Assembly: GCA_965208965.1 (NCBI GenBank)
Contig: OZ242384.1
Coordinates: 3,782,001 to 3,846,000 of the forward strand
Reading direction: 5' to 3'
Origin: Bin5 sp965208965
GTDB taxonomy: Bacteria; Chloroflexota; Anaerolineae; Caldilineales; Caldilineaceae
Length of the DNA: 64,000 bases
The notes beneath the pieces are model-generated. The model worked only from the letters and a program-made list of their open reading frames with translations, had not been told where the DNA came from and searched no databases. A program made the position numbers and the translations under genes. This document shows positions 19,897 through 28,786 of this stretch, one piece after another (within the stretch, counting starts at the first letter, position 1; the number at the start of each line of letters is the position of its first letter).

Positions 19897-21159
19897 TCAG
19901 GAGAGGTGTTTCCGATACAACCCGTGGCGACTATGAAGAGATTTAGCCCGATGTTGTGAAGCTTCCGAATTTCTTCCTCGAGCCAGAGTTTTACGCCTGT
20001 TGGCGACGTAATTGTTCCATGCTCTATCGCTCATGTCCGAAGATGCAGCGTGAACATAGTGCACCAGGCGCCCATCGACCCGGCTATCGCCCGCGTACTG
20101 GCAAAGCATTGAGCGACTAATGTTTCCATTCTGGATTTCTCCAATAAGCCAGTCTTCGTATTGGGGCGTGTTTCGAGCAGTCGGCCGACGTTCCTGAATC
20201 AGTCGAATTGCGTCTTTATTGGAAACTGCCTCAGCTCTTGCAGGCGCCTCACGTTTCTGCACACGGCGAAGTTCGGCTTCGACCTCCTCAAGCCTCCGTT
20301 CCGTTTCTCGCAAGACTTCCATCGTCGCCAGTTTCTGTCTCTCTGCTTCTCGTTGACCGGCCTCAGCAGCCATGGTTCGGCTCTCAGCTTCCTGGCGGGC
20401 GAGTTCATTCCTTTTTGCCAGGTCCTCGACCTTTTGCTTGGCGGCTTCTAAAGAGTTTTTCTCCTTTTCCGCGTGGGCTAGCGAGATTTCGGCGGCCTTG
20501 GTCCTCTCATGTGCCTCAGTCGTGCGCCCTTCCAGGATTCTTGCTCTATTCTCGGCTGCGAGTATCCCTGCATTGGCCTCCTTTACCTTTGCCTCCATTT
20601 CCCTCGAAGCGGTATCTTCTTCTCCTGAGAAGGACTTGGCAGGGTCACCTAATTCATGCCTGAGACGGGATACGGCCTCGTGTTCTTCCCGAGCCCTGAT
20701 GCTTTCGAGCAGATAGGCAATGTGGCAAAGACTTCCTTGAGTGAATTCGTCATCCAGGTCGCGCAAGTGGGTAGGATGCGACGCCCGGTTCCTAGCCTCT
20801 GTGACTCTCCACAACTTCCGAAGGACCCTTCTGTCTTCACCAAAACGAGCTGAGAAAGAGACATCCCAGTAACACGCTGCGATTGTCGCCAAGAAGCTGA
20901 CTTCTATGGCAGATTCCAAGTCGGAGCAGAATCGCAGGTTTCTGGAAAAGCTCTTGCTCTGATCATCATTCAAAGATCGCTCCAAGGAAACTTGCGCTGA
21001 TGCGCCTGGAGTAAGTTCAAGACATTCAACAAAGAATGGACGCATTGTGTCCATAAATATGTCCAACGCCTTCAACAGAGCTTCTTTGTTCGGGCGGTCT
21101 ACAACGGCCATTATTTCCCCTGCATCCTTAGGGAAGAGTTCAGCGCTCTTCATCGTCAA
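19897..21159 (-). CDS. HEPN-domain (Swt1-like) coiled-coil protein
   Basis: A 420-residue protein. The N-terminal ~160 residues look like a Swt1-type HEPN domain: SLNDDQSKSFSRNL, CYWDVSFSARFGED, and the R-x4-H motif in EARNRASHP, the catalytic motif of HEPN ribonucleases. A long Ala/Glu/Arg/Lys-rich coiled coil covers about residues 190-310. A ~100-residue basic tail follows with no match known to me. The start is TTG 21159, seven bases after GAGGTG; ATG 21153 is possible but worse spaced. It stands alone. HEPN ribonucleases often act in phage defence or as toxins, so defence is plausible but unproven. Confidence 0.7.
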   Translation of the reverse strand: MTMKSAELFPKDAGEIMAVVDRPNKEALLKALDIFMDTMRPFFVECLELTPGASAQVSLERSLNDDQSKSFSRNLRFCSDLESAIEVSFLATIAACYWDVSFSARFGEDRRVLRKLWRVTEARNRASHPTHLRDLDDEFTQGSLCHIAYLLESIRAREEHEAVSRLRHELGDPAKSFSGEEDTASREMEAKVKEANAGILAAENRARILEGRTTEAHERTKAAEISLAHAEKEKNSLEAAKQKVEDLAKRNELARQEAESRTMAAEAGQREAERQKLATMEVLRETERRLEEVEAELRRVQKREAPARAEAVSNKDAIRLIQERRPTARNTPQYEDWLIGEIQNGNISRSMLCQYAGDSRVDGRLVHYVHAASSDMSDRAWNNYVANRRKTLARGRNSEASQHRAKSLHSRHGLYRKHLS

Positions 21160-21679
21160 CAGATTCCACCTCTACAATACTCAAGAGGGATTACCAAGTG
21201 GGGGAGGACTTCACCAGTCTGCAGTTGCACCAACGGCCAGAGTTAATGGCAAACAGAGGCGTACAATGCGAGGTGGCGTGTGGTCTTGCAAGCGGGTCCG
21301 GCCTCTCTTCTCTGCCTCCGGTAGTTGCGTGCTAGCGCCTCTGGATGAAATTGATTGGAGAATGCCATAGTCTAGCGAGTACTAAGAGACGGACCGTGAC
21401 ATCCAACTGACCAGGAATCTGACAGAATACCGACATGAAATCCTTAATCTGACAAAGACGACCTACCGATTTATTGCTCCCCATCCATAGTGCTTCTTCG
21501 ACCGAGAATCCATCACTTCAGAAGTCAGTATTCCGACTTCTGAAGCACTGCGCCCCAGAGGCCAAGACATGCCCTCTCCCAAAACTTGGACACTGCTCCA
21601 AAGAAATCGGAAGATACAATCCAAAAAACAATACATTACTCGCGTAAAATAAGAGTAGAGGATCACGTGTCGAGGATTC

Positions 21680-21708
21680 TTGACAAAAAGGCCGAATTGG
21701 TATATATC
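21680..21708 (+). promoter_or_regulatory. sigma-70-type promoter of the LysM gene
   Basis: A perfect -35 TTGACA (21680-21685), 17-base spacer, then TATATC (21703-21708) within TATATATCCC, about 120 bases before the LysM start. The rest of the 671-base gap (21160-21830) shows nothing else I can support; an 82-codon frame at 21586-21834 lacks a credible ribosome site. Confidence 0.5.
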
Positions 21709-21830
21709 CCGGTAAGAATCCCCGATGAGACTGACCAACGGGGCAATCTGAGTCGAAAGGGAAGTCAGTACGAACTAAAGCGAAAAACTGATCCTCGAGA
21801 AGCCAGACTGCACCATGAAGGAGGAATATC

Positions 21831-22988
21831 ATGATACCTGCAGATATTTCGCCTGCCAGATGGACTTGGCGGCCTCGACGAGCTTCAATGGCAATCTTGC
21901 TGATGCTATTGTTGTCGCTGTTATTGGTTCCTCAGCCGGTGGTCGCAGCCCCCGCCGAGCGCCCAGCCTCCGCCCGGACCTACGTCCACATCGTCAGACC
22001 TGGCGAATCCCTTAACGACATTGCAGCGCTATACGGCATTGCGGTCGAAGACCTGAGGGCTGCAAACAACCTCGCAAACCGAGCCCAGTTCGTGAGTTGC
22101 ACTCCCAATGCAGACAGCACGCAGGTGCGAGGCACCGTGCGGGTGAACGGCCATCCCGCCAGCGGTTTCCGGGTGGTCTTCAGTTGGCATCCGGACGAGG
22201 CAGCCGTAGCGATGGCGGTTTCCGGCGGCGGCGGCCAGGAAGGAGGCCAGTACAGCCACATTCTCGGAGGCGGCGCCCGCGAAGGAAACTGGTGGTTCTG
22301 GATTGTAGACGGCGCCGGCGTCCGCATTTCGGAGATGGCGCACGTTCACACTGACAAATACCCCCATGAAGGTAAGTGCCAGCGAGCGGTGATCGACTTT
22401 GATATCCAAAATCCCGAGCTCACTTACGTTGGGCGCAGACTGCAGATTCCTCTGTCGGCGCAACCTGCACCTGAAAAGCCTGTGATCTTGAAACAAGCCA
22501 GCACCAAGACTGTCTATGGCCACGTTGTCAAGTCCGGGGAAACACTCGACAGAATTGCAAAGACATACGGCGCATCAGTCCAGGACTTGAAAGCCGCCAA
22601 CGACCTCGTCAATCGCGCAAGTTTGGTACGCTGCGACGCCAGCGCCGGAAGTACCCGAGCGGTGGGAACAGTGCGGCTGAACGGCCAGCCAGCCGACGGC
22701 TACCGGGTCGCCTTTAGTTGGCAGCCTGACGGGGAAGTCGTGGCCAGGAAGAGCTCTTCTGAAGGTGGTCACTTTACCCACATCCTTCAAGCGTCCGGTC
22801 CGCGGGAAGGGAGCTGGTGGTTCTGGATCGAAAATGAAGACGGCCACCGCATTTCCGAGATGGCGTATGTCCGCACTCACAAAGATCCAAGTCCGGGCAA
22901 CTGCCAGCAAGCGGTGATTGATTTCGACATTCAGAATCCGCACTTCTTCTACATTGGCCGCAAGCTTCATATCCCATCTTCCGGTTAG
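21831..22988 (+). CDS. secreted protein with two LysM domains, each split by an inserted domain
   Basis: A 385-residue exported protein, start ATG 21831 after an ideal AAGGAGGAATATC. Residues 1-40 are a long signal peptide. Two tandem copies follow (about 51-207 and 229-382). Each starts as a LysM (YVHIVRPGESLNDIAALYGI; YGHVVKSGETLDRIAKTYGA), runs to the AAN helix, then breaks off for ~110 residues and resumes with the last LysM strand (NPELTYVGRRLQIP; NPHFFYIGRKLHIP). The inserts are beta-rich, share motifs (REG-WWFWI, RISEMA, QAVIDFDIQNP), and each holds two cysteines (90/183 and 268/358), perhaps a disulfide. LysM binds N-acetylglucosamine polymers, so a cell-wall role is likely. Confidence 0.85.
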   Translation: MIPADISPARWTWRPRRASMAILLMLLLSLLLVPQPVVAAPAERPASARTYVHIVRPGESLNDIAALYGIAVEDLRAANNLANRAQFVSCTPNADSTQVRGTVRVNGHPASGFRVVFSWHPDEAAVAMAVSGGGGQEGGQYSHILGGGAREGNWWFWIVDGAGVRISEMAHVHTDKYPHEGKCQRAVIDFDIQNPELTYVGRRLQIPLSAQPAPEKPVILKQASTKTVYGHVVKSGETLDRIAKTYGASVQDLKAANDLVNRASLVRCDASAGSTRAVGTVRLNGQPADGYRVAFSWQPDGEVVARKSSSEGGHFTHILQASGPREGSWWFWIENEDGHRISEMAYVRTHKDPSPGNCQQAVIDFDIQNPHFFYIGRKLHIPSSG

Positions 22989-23092
22989 GTCGAGACGGCG
23001 GCAAGAGCAGCACTGTCGGCTCTGAGGAAAGCCCGAACTCCTTACCGGATCCTCCATAGCGCCGAGAGTCAGGCAGTACGGCAGCCGATACT

Positions 23093-23123
23093 GGGGGTGA
23101 CATGATAGTGTCATCCCCTTTTT
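23093..23123 (+). terminator. intrinsic terminator after the LysM gene
   Basis: GGGGGTGACA (23093-23102) pairs with TGTCATCCCC (23109-23118), a ten-base-pair stem with one G-T wobble and a six-base loop, followed by five thymines (23119-23123). It lies 105 bases after the LysM stop. Confidence 0.85.
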
Positions 23124-23288
23124 GTGATGACTACGATGGAGCGGGGCGCGAACGTGAAAACGAGAGGGCGAGTTCCAGGATTGCCGGGTCCTGTCGCGCG
23201 GAAGCCGCGCACAACCCAGAGTGCGATAGCAAGCTGTTTGGGAACTGAATCCCCGTTTCAGCCATGCGCGAAGCGCAGCGTCCCATTT

Positions 23289-23298
23289 GTGGTATAAT
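23289..23298 (+). promoter_or_regulatory. extended -10 promoter before the AAA ATPase
   Basis: TGTGGTATAAT with TATAAT at 23293-23298, about 100 bases before ATG 23399. It has a TG dinucleotide upstream of the hexamer but no clear -35. Between the terminator and this element I see no gene. Confidence 0.4.
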
Positions 23299-23398
23299 TC
23301 CCCAATTCGAAAGGACTGTACTCAGACGGGGTGGCTTCAACCTGGCAGCGAGCGGAAGCGTCCTTCATTGGAAGCCAACCATTGGAGTGAGCAATCCA

Positions 23399-24838
23399 AT
23401 GATTACCCGTATCGAACTCGATGGCTTTAAGACTTTTCAGGATTTCTCCCTGGATCTATCACCTCTTCAGGTCATCGTAGGCGCCAACGGTGTGGGCAAG
23501 AGCAATCTCTTCGATGCCTTACAACTGCTCGGGCGCCTGGCCGATTCGAAGGTCGGCGCAGCGTTTCACGAATTGCGGGATGAGGTAGGGGAGCTGTTTT
23601 CCGTTCGCCATGACGGTGCGTCGGCTGACCGCATCCGAATGGCGGTCGAAGTTCTGGTTAATCGCGAGGTGCGCGACGACTGGGGCGCCAGTCTTGAGAT
23701 CAAGTTTCCCCGCATGCGCTATGACCTGGAGATTGTACGTCGCAGAGACGCCCAGGGGCAGGAAGGGCTATTCGTCGAACATGAATCGTTGGCCCCGATC
23801 CCGCGTCTGAGAGACAGATGGACGAAGTCCAACAAGCTGAAGACCGGCAGCCCTTGGATTCCGGCCATGACCGGTGGACGTTCTTCCCCCTTTATTTCCA
23901 CACAAAAGAGCAGACAAGAAACGTTCCTGGTTCTCCATCAGGACGGCAGCAGCGGCAGGCGAGACGTCCTCGCGGCGCAGGCAGAGAGGACAGTGTTGAG
24001 CGGTGCAAGGAACACGGAGTTCCCACACGCATTTGCCGCCGCCGAAGAGATGCGTGCGTGGAGACTCTTGCACCTGGACCCGGAGATACTGCGGCAGCCC
24101 AGCTTCGCGACGGCGCCCGGAATGTTGGGTGAAGGTGGCAGAAACCTGGCAAGAGTGCTGGCCCGAATGAAGGCGGCCGATTCTGCGCTGTTGGCCGACG
24201 TTTCTCGAGATCTTTCGAACCACCTTCCTGAGGCAGTTCAGATTGACTTGAAAGAGGATCGTGCCGCTGGCCAAATAGTGATCAGTGCCCAAACGGAGGA
24301 TGGTCGGCGGTTCTCGTCCCGAGCTCTCTCTGACGGCGCGCTGCGCGCTCTTGCTCTGGTTACACTGAGGAACGACCCTGAGCACGGCGGCCTCCTCTGT
24401 TTCGAGAACCCGGAAAACAGCGTTCATCCTTCCCGTCTGAAGGGACTGACGCAGATTCTGCAGGATCTGACTACCGATTTCTCATCCTCAGACCAGGAAG
24501 GCGCACCCCTGAGGCAGGTAATCTGCAACACACATTCCCCCGTATTCATTAGCCACCCGGACATTCTGTCCCACGTTCTTTTTGCGCATTTAACACCGAA
24601 TGTCGACCCTAAAGGCAACTCTCAACTTCACACTGCAACTCGCATGGTTCCCGTAATTCCCGACCCGTTGCAGCCGGCGCTCCCGATTCCCGAAGAAGTG
24701 CAAAGTTACACCCTCAGCGAAGTCCTGAGTTACCTGCAAAGCGCCGACCTGGCCACCGCGCGGTCCCATTTGGGGGTCCACTTGGCCCGCAACCTCGACA
24801 GTTTCATTTCCGAGGGCGAAACGGAAAACACCGACTAG
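23399..24838 (+). CDS. AAA family (ABC/SMC-like, AAA_21) ATPase
   Basis: A 479-residue ATPase starting at ATG 23399, preceded by GGAGTGAG. The frame is open from 23264, but the 45 extra residues cross the probable promoter. It begins MITRIELDGFKTFQDFSLDL, the RecF/SMC-type first strand, with Walker A GANGVGKS (residues 28-35), an SDGALRAL signature near residue 311, Walker B LLCFENPENSVHP near 331, and VICNTHSPVFI near 373 as the switch strand. Such proteins are often the motor half of defence or DNA-repair systems, but no nuclease or TOPRIM partner is adjacent, so the role is open. Confidence 0.87.
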   Translation: MITRIELDGFKTFQDFSLDLSPLQVIVGANGVGKSNLFDALQLLGRLADSKVGAAFHELRDEVGELFSVRHDGASADRIRMAVEVLVNREVRDDWGASLEIKFPRMRYDLEIVRRRDAQGQEGLFVEHESLAPIPRLRDRWTKSNKLKTGSPWIPAMTGGRSSPFISTQKSRQETFLVLHQDGSSGRRDVLAAQAERTVLSGARNTEFPHAFAAAEEMRAWRLLHLDPEILRQPSFATAPGMLGEGGRNLARVLARMKAADSALLADVSRDLSNHLPEAVQIDLKEDRAAGQIVISAQTEDGRRFSSRALSDGALRALALVTLRNDPEHGGLLCFENPENSVHPSRLKGLTQILQDLTTDFSSSDQEGAPLRQVICNTHSPVFISHPDILSHVLFAHLTPNVDPKGNSQLHTATRMVPVIPDPLQPALPIPEEVQSYTLSEVLSYLQSADLATARSHLGVHLARNLDSFISEGETENTD

Positions 24839-24939
24839 GCGCCACTTTTCGGCTACAGATCTTACCCCCGAATGGCAGCCTTTTTCCTCCAACTCGGAAT
24901 TCGTTCAGCAACAGAAAGATAGAGTAAAATAGGAGAATC

Positions 24940-25995
24940 ATGCCCAATATTCAACCTTCTACTTTGCGAGACGTCGGCTATCAACTTTTCGAAGCTTCTG
25001 GCTGCACCGCCGAGGATGCTCGCGCTGTGGTCGACCACCTTGTGGAGTCAAACCTCTTCGGCCACGACTCCCACGGCGCGATTCGCTACTACGAATACAC
25101 GCGTGCAATTCGCGAGGGACGTTTTCAACCGCGGGCAACGCCCACCATCGTTCGCGACTATCCGAGCACGGCCGTCGTTGACGCAGGAGGAGCACTGGGT
25201 CAGGTTGGAGCGACCTTCGCAATAAGGCTGGCCACAGAGAAGGCCCGTCAGCACGGCCTGGCAACTGTTACCCTCCGCAACACAAGCCACGTAGGCCGCG
25301 CAGGCGCCTATCCACTGATGGCGGCCCGCGAGGGCAACATGATCGCCCTGGCATTCGTGAACGCCGGTCGGCTTGGTTACCAGATAGCCCCGTTTGGCGG
25401 GCTTGAAGGCCGCTTAAGCACCAACCCCATCGCGTTTTCCGCACCCCGCCCCGACACGGACCCGATCCTGGTCGACATGACCACCTCCGTCGTCGCCGAA
25501 GGCAAGGTCCGAGTCGCTATCAACCAGGGAAGCCAGGTCCCTGAGGGCTGGCTAATCGATTCCGAAGGCAACCCCACGACCGAGCCGAATGACTTCAGGG
25601 CCGACCCTCCAGGCGCAATCCTGCCATTAGGTGGGGTAGTAGCCCATAAAGGCTTTGCCCTCGGTCTTGTGGTAGAATTGCTGGGCGGCGCGCTCAGCGG
25701 CGAGGGCTGTGCCGATGGTTCCCGGACCATGAGTAGCAACGGCGTCCTCTTCACCGTCTACAACATTGAGCACTTCACCGAGCTCTCAACCTACTTTAAG
25801 GAAGTCGAGGCATTGCTCCGTCACGTCAAGTCCAGCCGCCTCGCGCCGGGATTCAAAGAGATTCTGGCCCCGGGCGAGCCCGAGTTCCGCAGTGCGCAGC
25901 GTAAAGAGAAGGACGGGATCGACATCGACGAAACGACTTGGGGCCACATTTGCCAGGAAGGACGAATTCTGGGGCTCGATCCGGACAGCTGGTAG
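24940..25995 (+). CDS. Ldh_2 family NAD(P)-dependent malate/L-lactate-type dehydrogenase
   Basis: A 351-residue enzyme of the Ldh_2/YlbC/ureidoglycolate dehydrogenase superfamily, distinct from Rossmann lactate dehydrogenases. Hallmarks are GHDSHGAIRY (residues 41-50, with the catalytic His), NTSHVGRAGAYPL, NAGRLGYQIAPFGG and LSTNPIAFSAP. It oxidises 2-hydroxyacids such as malate, lactate or sulfolactate. ATG 24940 follows TAGGAGAATC. It stands before the corrinoid operon and could supply reducing power, though the 72-base gap allows separate control. Confidence 0.9.
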   Translation: MPNIQPSTLRDVGYQLFEASGCTAEDARAVVDHLVESNLFGHDSHGAIRYYEYTRAIREGRFQPRATPTIVRDYPSTAVVDAGGALGQVGATFAIRLATEKARQHGLATVTLRNTSHVGRAGAYPLMAAREGNMIALAFVNAGRLGYQIAPFGGLEGRLSTNPIAFSAPRPDTDPILVDMTTSVVAEGKVRVAINQGSQVPEGWLIDSEGNPTTEPNDFRADPPGAILPLGGVVAHKGFALGLVVELLGGALSGEGCADGSRTMSSNGVLFTVYNIEHFTELSTYFKEVEALLRHVKSSRLAPGFKEILAPGEPEFRSAQRKEKDGIDIDETTWGHICQEGRILGLDPDSW

Positions 25996-26067
25996 AGAGC
26001 GCTCTACTCCTGCGGCCCACCGTTGCCGCACGAACTGATCCGAAAACAACGCTGAAGGGAGCAAGCC

Positions 26068-27096
26068 ATGGAACAGATGACTTCGAAACAGCGGTTTTTG
26101 GCTGGGCTGAACGGCGATCCCGTGGACAGGCCGCCGGCGGCCAGCATTGTGTCCGTTATTACCTACGAGCTGATGGACATTACCGGGGCACACTTCCCCT
26201 ACGCTAATACCGAGCCCGAGCCTATGGCGACGCTCGCCGCCGGTGCACACGAAGTGATGGGGTTCGATAGCGTAATGCCTATCTTCAGTATCGCACAGGA
26301 GGCCATGGCACTCGGCTGCCAGGTAGACTGGTCCGATACCGACATGATGCCGAATCCGACGGATTCACCCTGGGCCGATCGCGATGTGGAGATCAAGTTG
26401 CCTGACGGTTTTCCCGATTCGTTCCTGGAGGACAAGTACGTCAAGTGCTCCATCGATGCGATTCGGCTGCTCAAGCAACACTTTGGCGATGAGGTTATGG
26501 TTCTGGGCAAAGTAATGGGGCCCTGGACACTGTCCTACCACTGCTACAATACGCAGGAGTTCCTCTTCGACACGATTATGGATCCGGACCGCGTTCGTAA
26601 ATCGCTGGAGACACTGGCGCCCGTGCCACTGGCCTATGCCACGGCCCAACTTGAGGCGGGCGCAGACGCCATTGTCTGGGCCGATCATGCCACCGGCGAC
26701 CTCGTTCGAAACACAATGTACCGGGACTTTCTCTTGCCCCATCACCAGGAGCTGGTGCCCCAGGTTGACGCGCCCGTCATTCTGCACTGTTGCGGGAGGA
26801 CCCTGGACCGAGTCGAGTATTTCAACGAGGCCGGCTTCGCCTGTTATCACTTCGAGTCGGCCAACGCGCCCGATCTGATGGTCGAAAAGGCCGCCGGTAA
26901 GATGAAGTTGACTGGCAATGTCAATAACCCGATAACCTTATACGCCCGTGGGCCAGCGGAAGCACGCGCCGAAGCGCAGGCCGCTATCGACGCCGGCGTG
27001 GACATTATCGCTCCAGAATGCGCCGTTCCCTTGCAGGCGCCGGTTGCCAACCTCAAGGCAATTGTGGAAACGTGCATTGACAACACCTACCAATAG
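26068..27096 (+). CDS. MtaA/CmuA-like uroporphyrinogen decarboxylase-fold methyltransferase
   Basis: A 342-residue member of the URO-D fold family that moves methyl groups to or from corrinoid proteins. MTSKQRFLAGLNGDPVDRPP is the typical N-terminus. HCCG (near residue 237) and the later APECAVP would give the His/Cys zinc ligands. ATG 26068 follows GAAGGGAGC. The operon codes for the corrinoid protein and the tetrahydrofolate methyltransferase directly after it, but for no MttB- or MtaB-type enzyme. This protein may therefore be the one that attacks the methylated substrate (methoxy, methylamine or halomethane type); which one is unknown. Confidence 0.9.
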   Translation: MEQMTSKQRFLAGLNGDPVDRPPAASIVSVITYELMDITGAHFPYANTEPEPMATLAAGAHEVMGFDSVMPIFSIAQEAMALGCQVDWSDTDMMPNPTDSPWADRDVEIKLPDGFPDSFLEDKYVKCSIDAIRLLKQHFGDEVMVLGKVMGPWTLSYHCYNTQEFLFDTIMDPDRVRKSLETLAPVPLAYATAQLEAGADAIVWADHATGDLVRNTMYRDFLLPHHQELVPQVDAPVILHCCGRTLDRVEYFNEAGFACYHFESANAPDLMVEKAAGKMKLTGNVNNPITLYARGPAEARAEAQAAIDAGVDIIAPECAVPLQAPVANLKAIVETCIDNTYQ

Positions 27097-27108
27097 GAGC
27101 CCTGTACC

Positions 27109-27867
27109 ATGAGCCGCGAAGAAGAAATCAAAGAAGGGCTGTACGAACACACATTAGTGGGTGAAGCCGCTGAAGTTGTCGAGTTGACCCAGGAGGGAAT
27201 CGAACTGGGGATGGACCCCTTGGATATCCTCTTCGGCGCGCTGATTCCTTCTTTGCAGGAAGTTGGCCGGTTGTTTGAGATTGGTGAGTACTTCGTGCCC
27301 GAAATGTTGGTGGCCGCCCGCGCAATGCAGGGGGCCATGGCCCTTCTGCGGCCCTTGCTGGTAGACAAGGGGGCGGAGCCAATTGGCAAGGTCGTCATGC
27401 TAACGGTCAAAGGCGATGTCCACGACATTGGCAAGAACCTGTGCAATATCATGTTGGAGGGCGAAGGCTTCGACATCGTCGACTTGGGGGTCAATGTCAA
27501 GCCGGAAGACGTCGTTGCCGCGGTTCAGGAGCATGAACCCCAGCTCCTGGGCTTTTCCGCGTTTCTGACGACAACGATGCCTTTCTTCAAGTCCAACCTG
27601 ACCGCGCTGACCGACGCCGGGCTACGAGACTCAGTCAAGGTGATGGTAGGCGGCGCCCCGGTTACACAGGAGTACGCTGATAGCGTCGGCGCCGACGGCT
27701 TCGCGCCCGACGCCAGCGCCGCAGTCCGCCTGGCAAAGCAGCTCATGGTCGACATGGGCTATGACGTCAGCATGGGTGGCGACGACGGAGAAGGCGCGAC
27801 TGCTCTGGCCAGCGCCGTACAGGCCGTCGAGGAACTTATGGTCAAGTCCGGACAACACGGAGAGTAG
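27109..27867 (+). CDS. corrinoid (B12-binding) methyl carrier protein
   Basis: A 252-residue protein of the MtaC/MtbC/MtvC type. The helical cap (about residues 5-85) precedes a B12-binding Rossmann domain with D-V-H105-D-I-G (His105 is the lower cobalt ligand), GFSAFLTTTM and VGGAPVTQEYADSVGADGF. The last ~35 residues form an acidic, Ala-rich tail. It starts 12 bases after the UroD-like gene and ends 6 before the next, a tight operon. It shuttles the methyl group between the two methyltransferases on either side of it. Confidence 0.95.
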   Translation: MSREEEIKEGLYEHTLVGEAAEVVELTQEGIELGMDPLDILFGALIPSLQEVGRLFEIGEYFVPEMLVAARAMQGAMALLRPLLVDKGAEPIGKVVMLTVKGDVHDIGKNLCNIMLEGEGFDIVDLGVNVKPEDVVAAVQEHEPQLLGFSAFLTTTMPFFKSNLTALTDAGLRDSVKVMVGGAPVTQEYADSVGADGFAPDASAAVRLAKQLMVDMGYDVSMGGDDGEGATALASAVQAVEELMVKSGQHGE

Positions 27868-27873
27868 CCCGAT

Positions 27874-28743
27874 ATGAACACGGTGATTTCCTCCGCGAAG
27901 CAAACTGTTGCAATCGGTCCCGAACACCCCTTTGTAATCATCGGCGAACGTATCAACCCCACCGGCCGCAAAATCCTGACGAAGCAGATGATCGAACGCG
28001 ATATGACTATGGTCTGTCGCGACGCGCGCCGGCAAGTTGAGGCGCAGGCCCACGTGCTTGACGTGAACGCCGGCGTACCTGTTGACGGCGTTGAACCTGA
28101 GATTCTGCGACAGGCGATTCAGGCCGTTCAGCAGACAGTGGACGTGCCTATTTCCATCGACTCATCTGTGGTCGAAGCGCTGGAGGAGGGGCTCGCAGTC
28201 TATGAAGGCAAGGCCCTCGTCAATTCAGTAACCTATGAGGAAGAACGGCTCGAGACGGTGTTGCCCCTGGTCAAGAAATACGGCGCGGCGGTTGTTGGCG
28301 TTGCCAATGACGATACCGGTATCTCCAATGATCCCGGGGAGCGGCTTCGTATCGCCACTCTCATCGTCGAGCGTGCCGCAGACCACGGCATTCCCGCCGA
28401 AGACGTTGTGATCGATCCTCTGGCATTGACGGTCAGCGCCGACGACAATGCCGCGCTGATCACACTGGAGACGATTCGCCTTATCCGCGAAGAACTCGGC
28501 GTGAATATGACTTGCGGCGCCAGTAATATCTCTTTTGGCCTTCCCTGGCGGCCGACCGTGAACGCCGCGTTCCTGTCTATGGCGATCGCGGCAGGGTTGA
28601 CGTCTGCAATCACCAATCCTCTTGAGAGCGAAATCCGCCACACAATTTACGCCTCCGACCTGCTGATGGGGCACGACGCCTATGCGGGAAACCTGATTCA
28701 GGCATTCCGAACGGAACGAAAGCGCCAGCAAGAGTCCGGTTAG
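27874..28743 (+). CDS. methyltetrahydrofolate:corrinoid methyltransferase
   Basis: A 289-residue pterin-binding TIM barrel of the AcsE/MetH/DHPS fold. Diagnostic parts are IIGERINPTGR, HVLDVNAGVP, VPISIDSS and CGASNISFGLPWR. It would pass the methyl group from the corrinoid protein to tetrahydrofolate (or back). In four-part O-demethylases this is methyltransferase II. Start ATG 27874 lies 6 bases after the corrinoid gene. Confidence 0.92.
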   Translation: MNTVISSAKQTVAIGPEHPFVIIGERINPTGRKILTKQMIERDMTMVCRDARRQVEAQAHVLDVNAGVPVDGVEPEILRQAIQAVQQTVDVPISIDSSVVEALEEGLAVYEGKALVNSVTYEEERLETVLPLVKKYGAAVVGVANDDTGISNDPGERLRIATLIVERAADHGIPAEDVVIDPLALTVSADDNAALITLETIRLIREELGVNMTCGASNISFGLPWRPTVNAAFLSMAIAAGLTSAITNPLESEIRHTIYASDLLMGHDAYAGNLIQAFRTERKRQQESG

Positions 28744-28786
28744 CTCTCGATTCGTTCAAAACGGATACGCATCTGCGTTCGCTGCT

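Noticed and set aside
21586..21834. An 82-codon frame before the LysM gene
   Set aside because: No ribosome site, overlaps the next start, spans the likely promoter, and has no recognisable motif.
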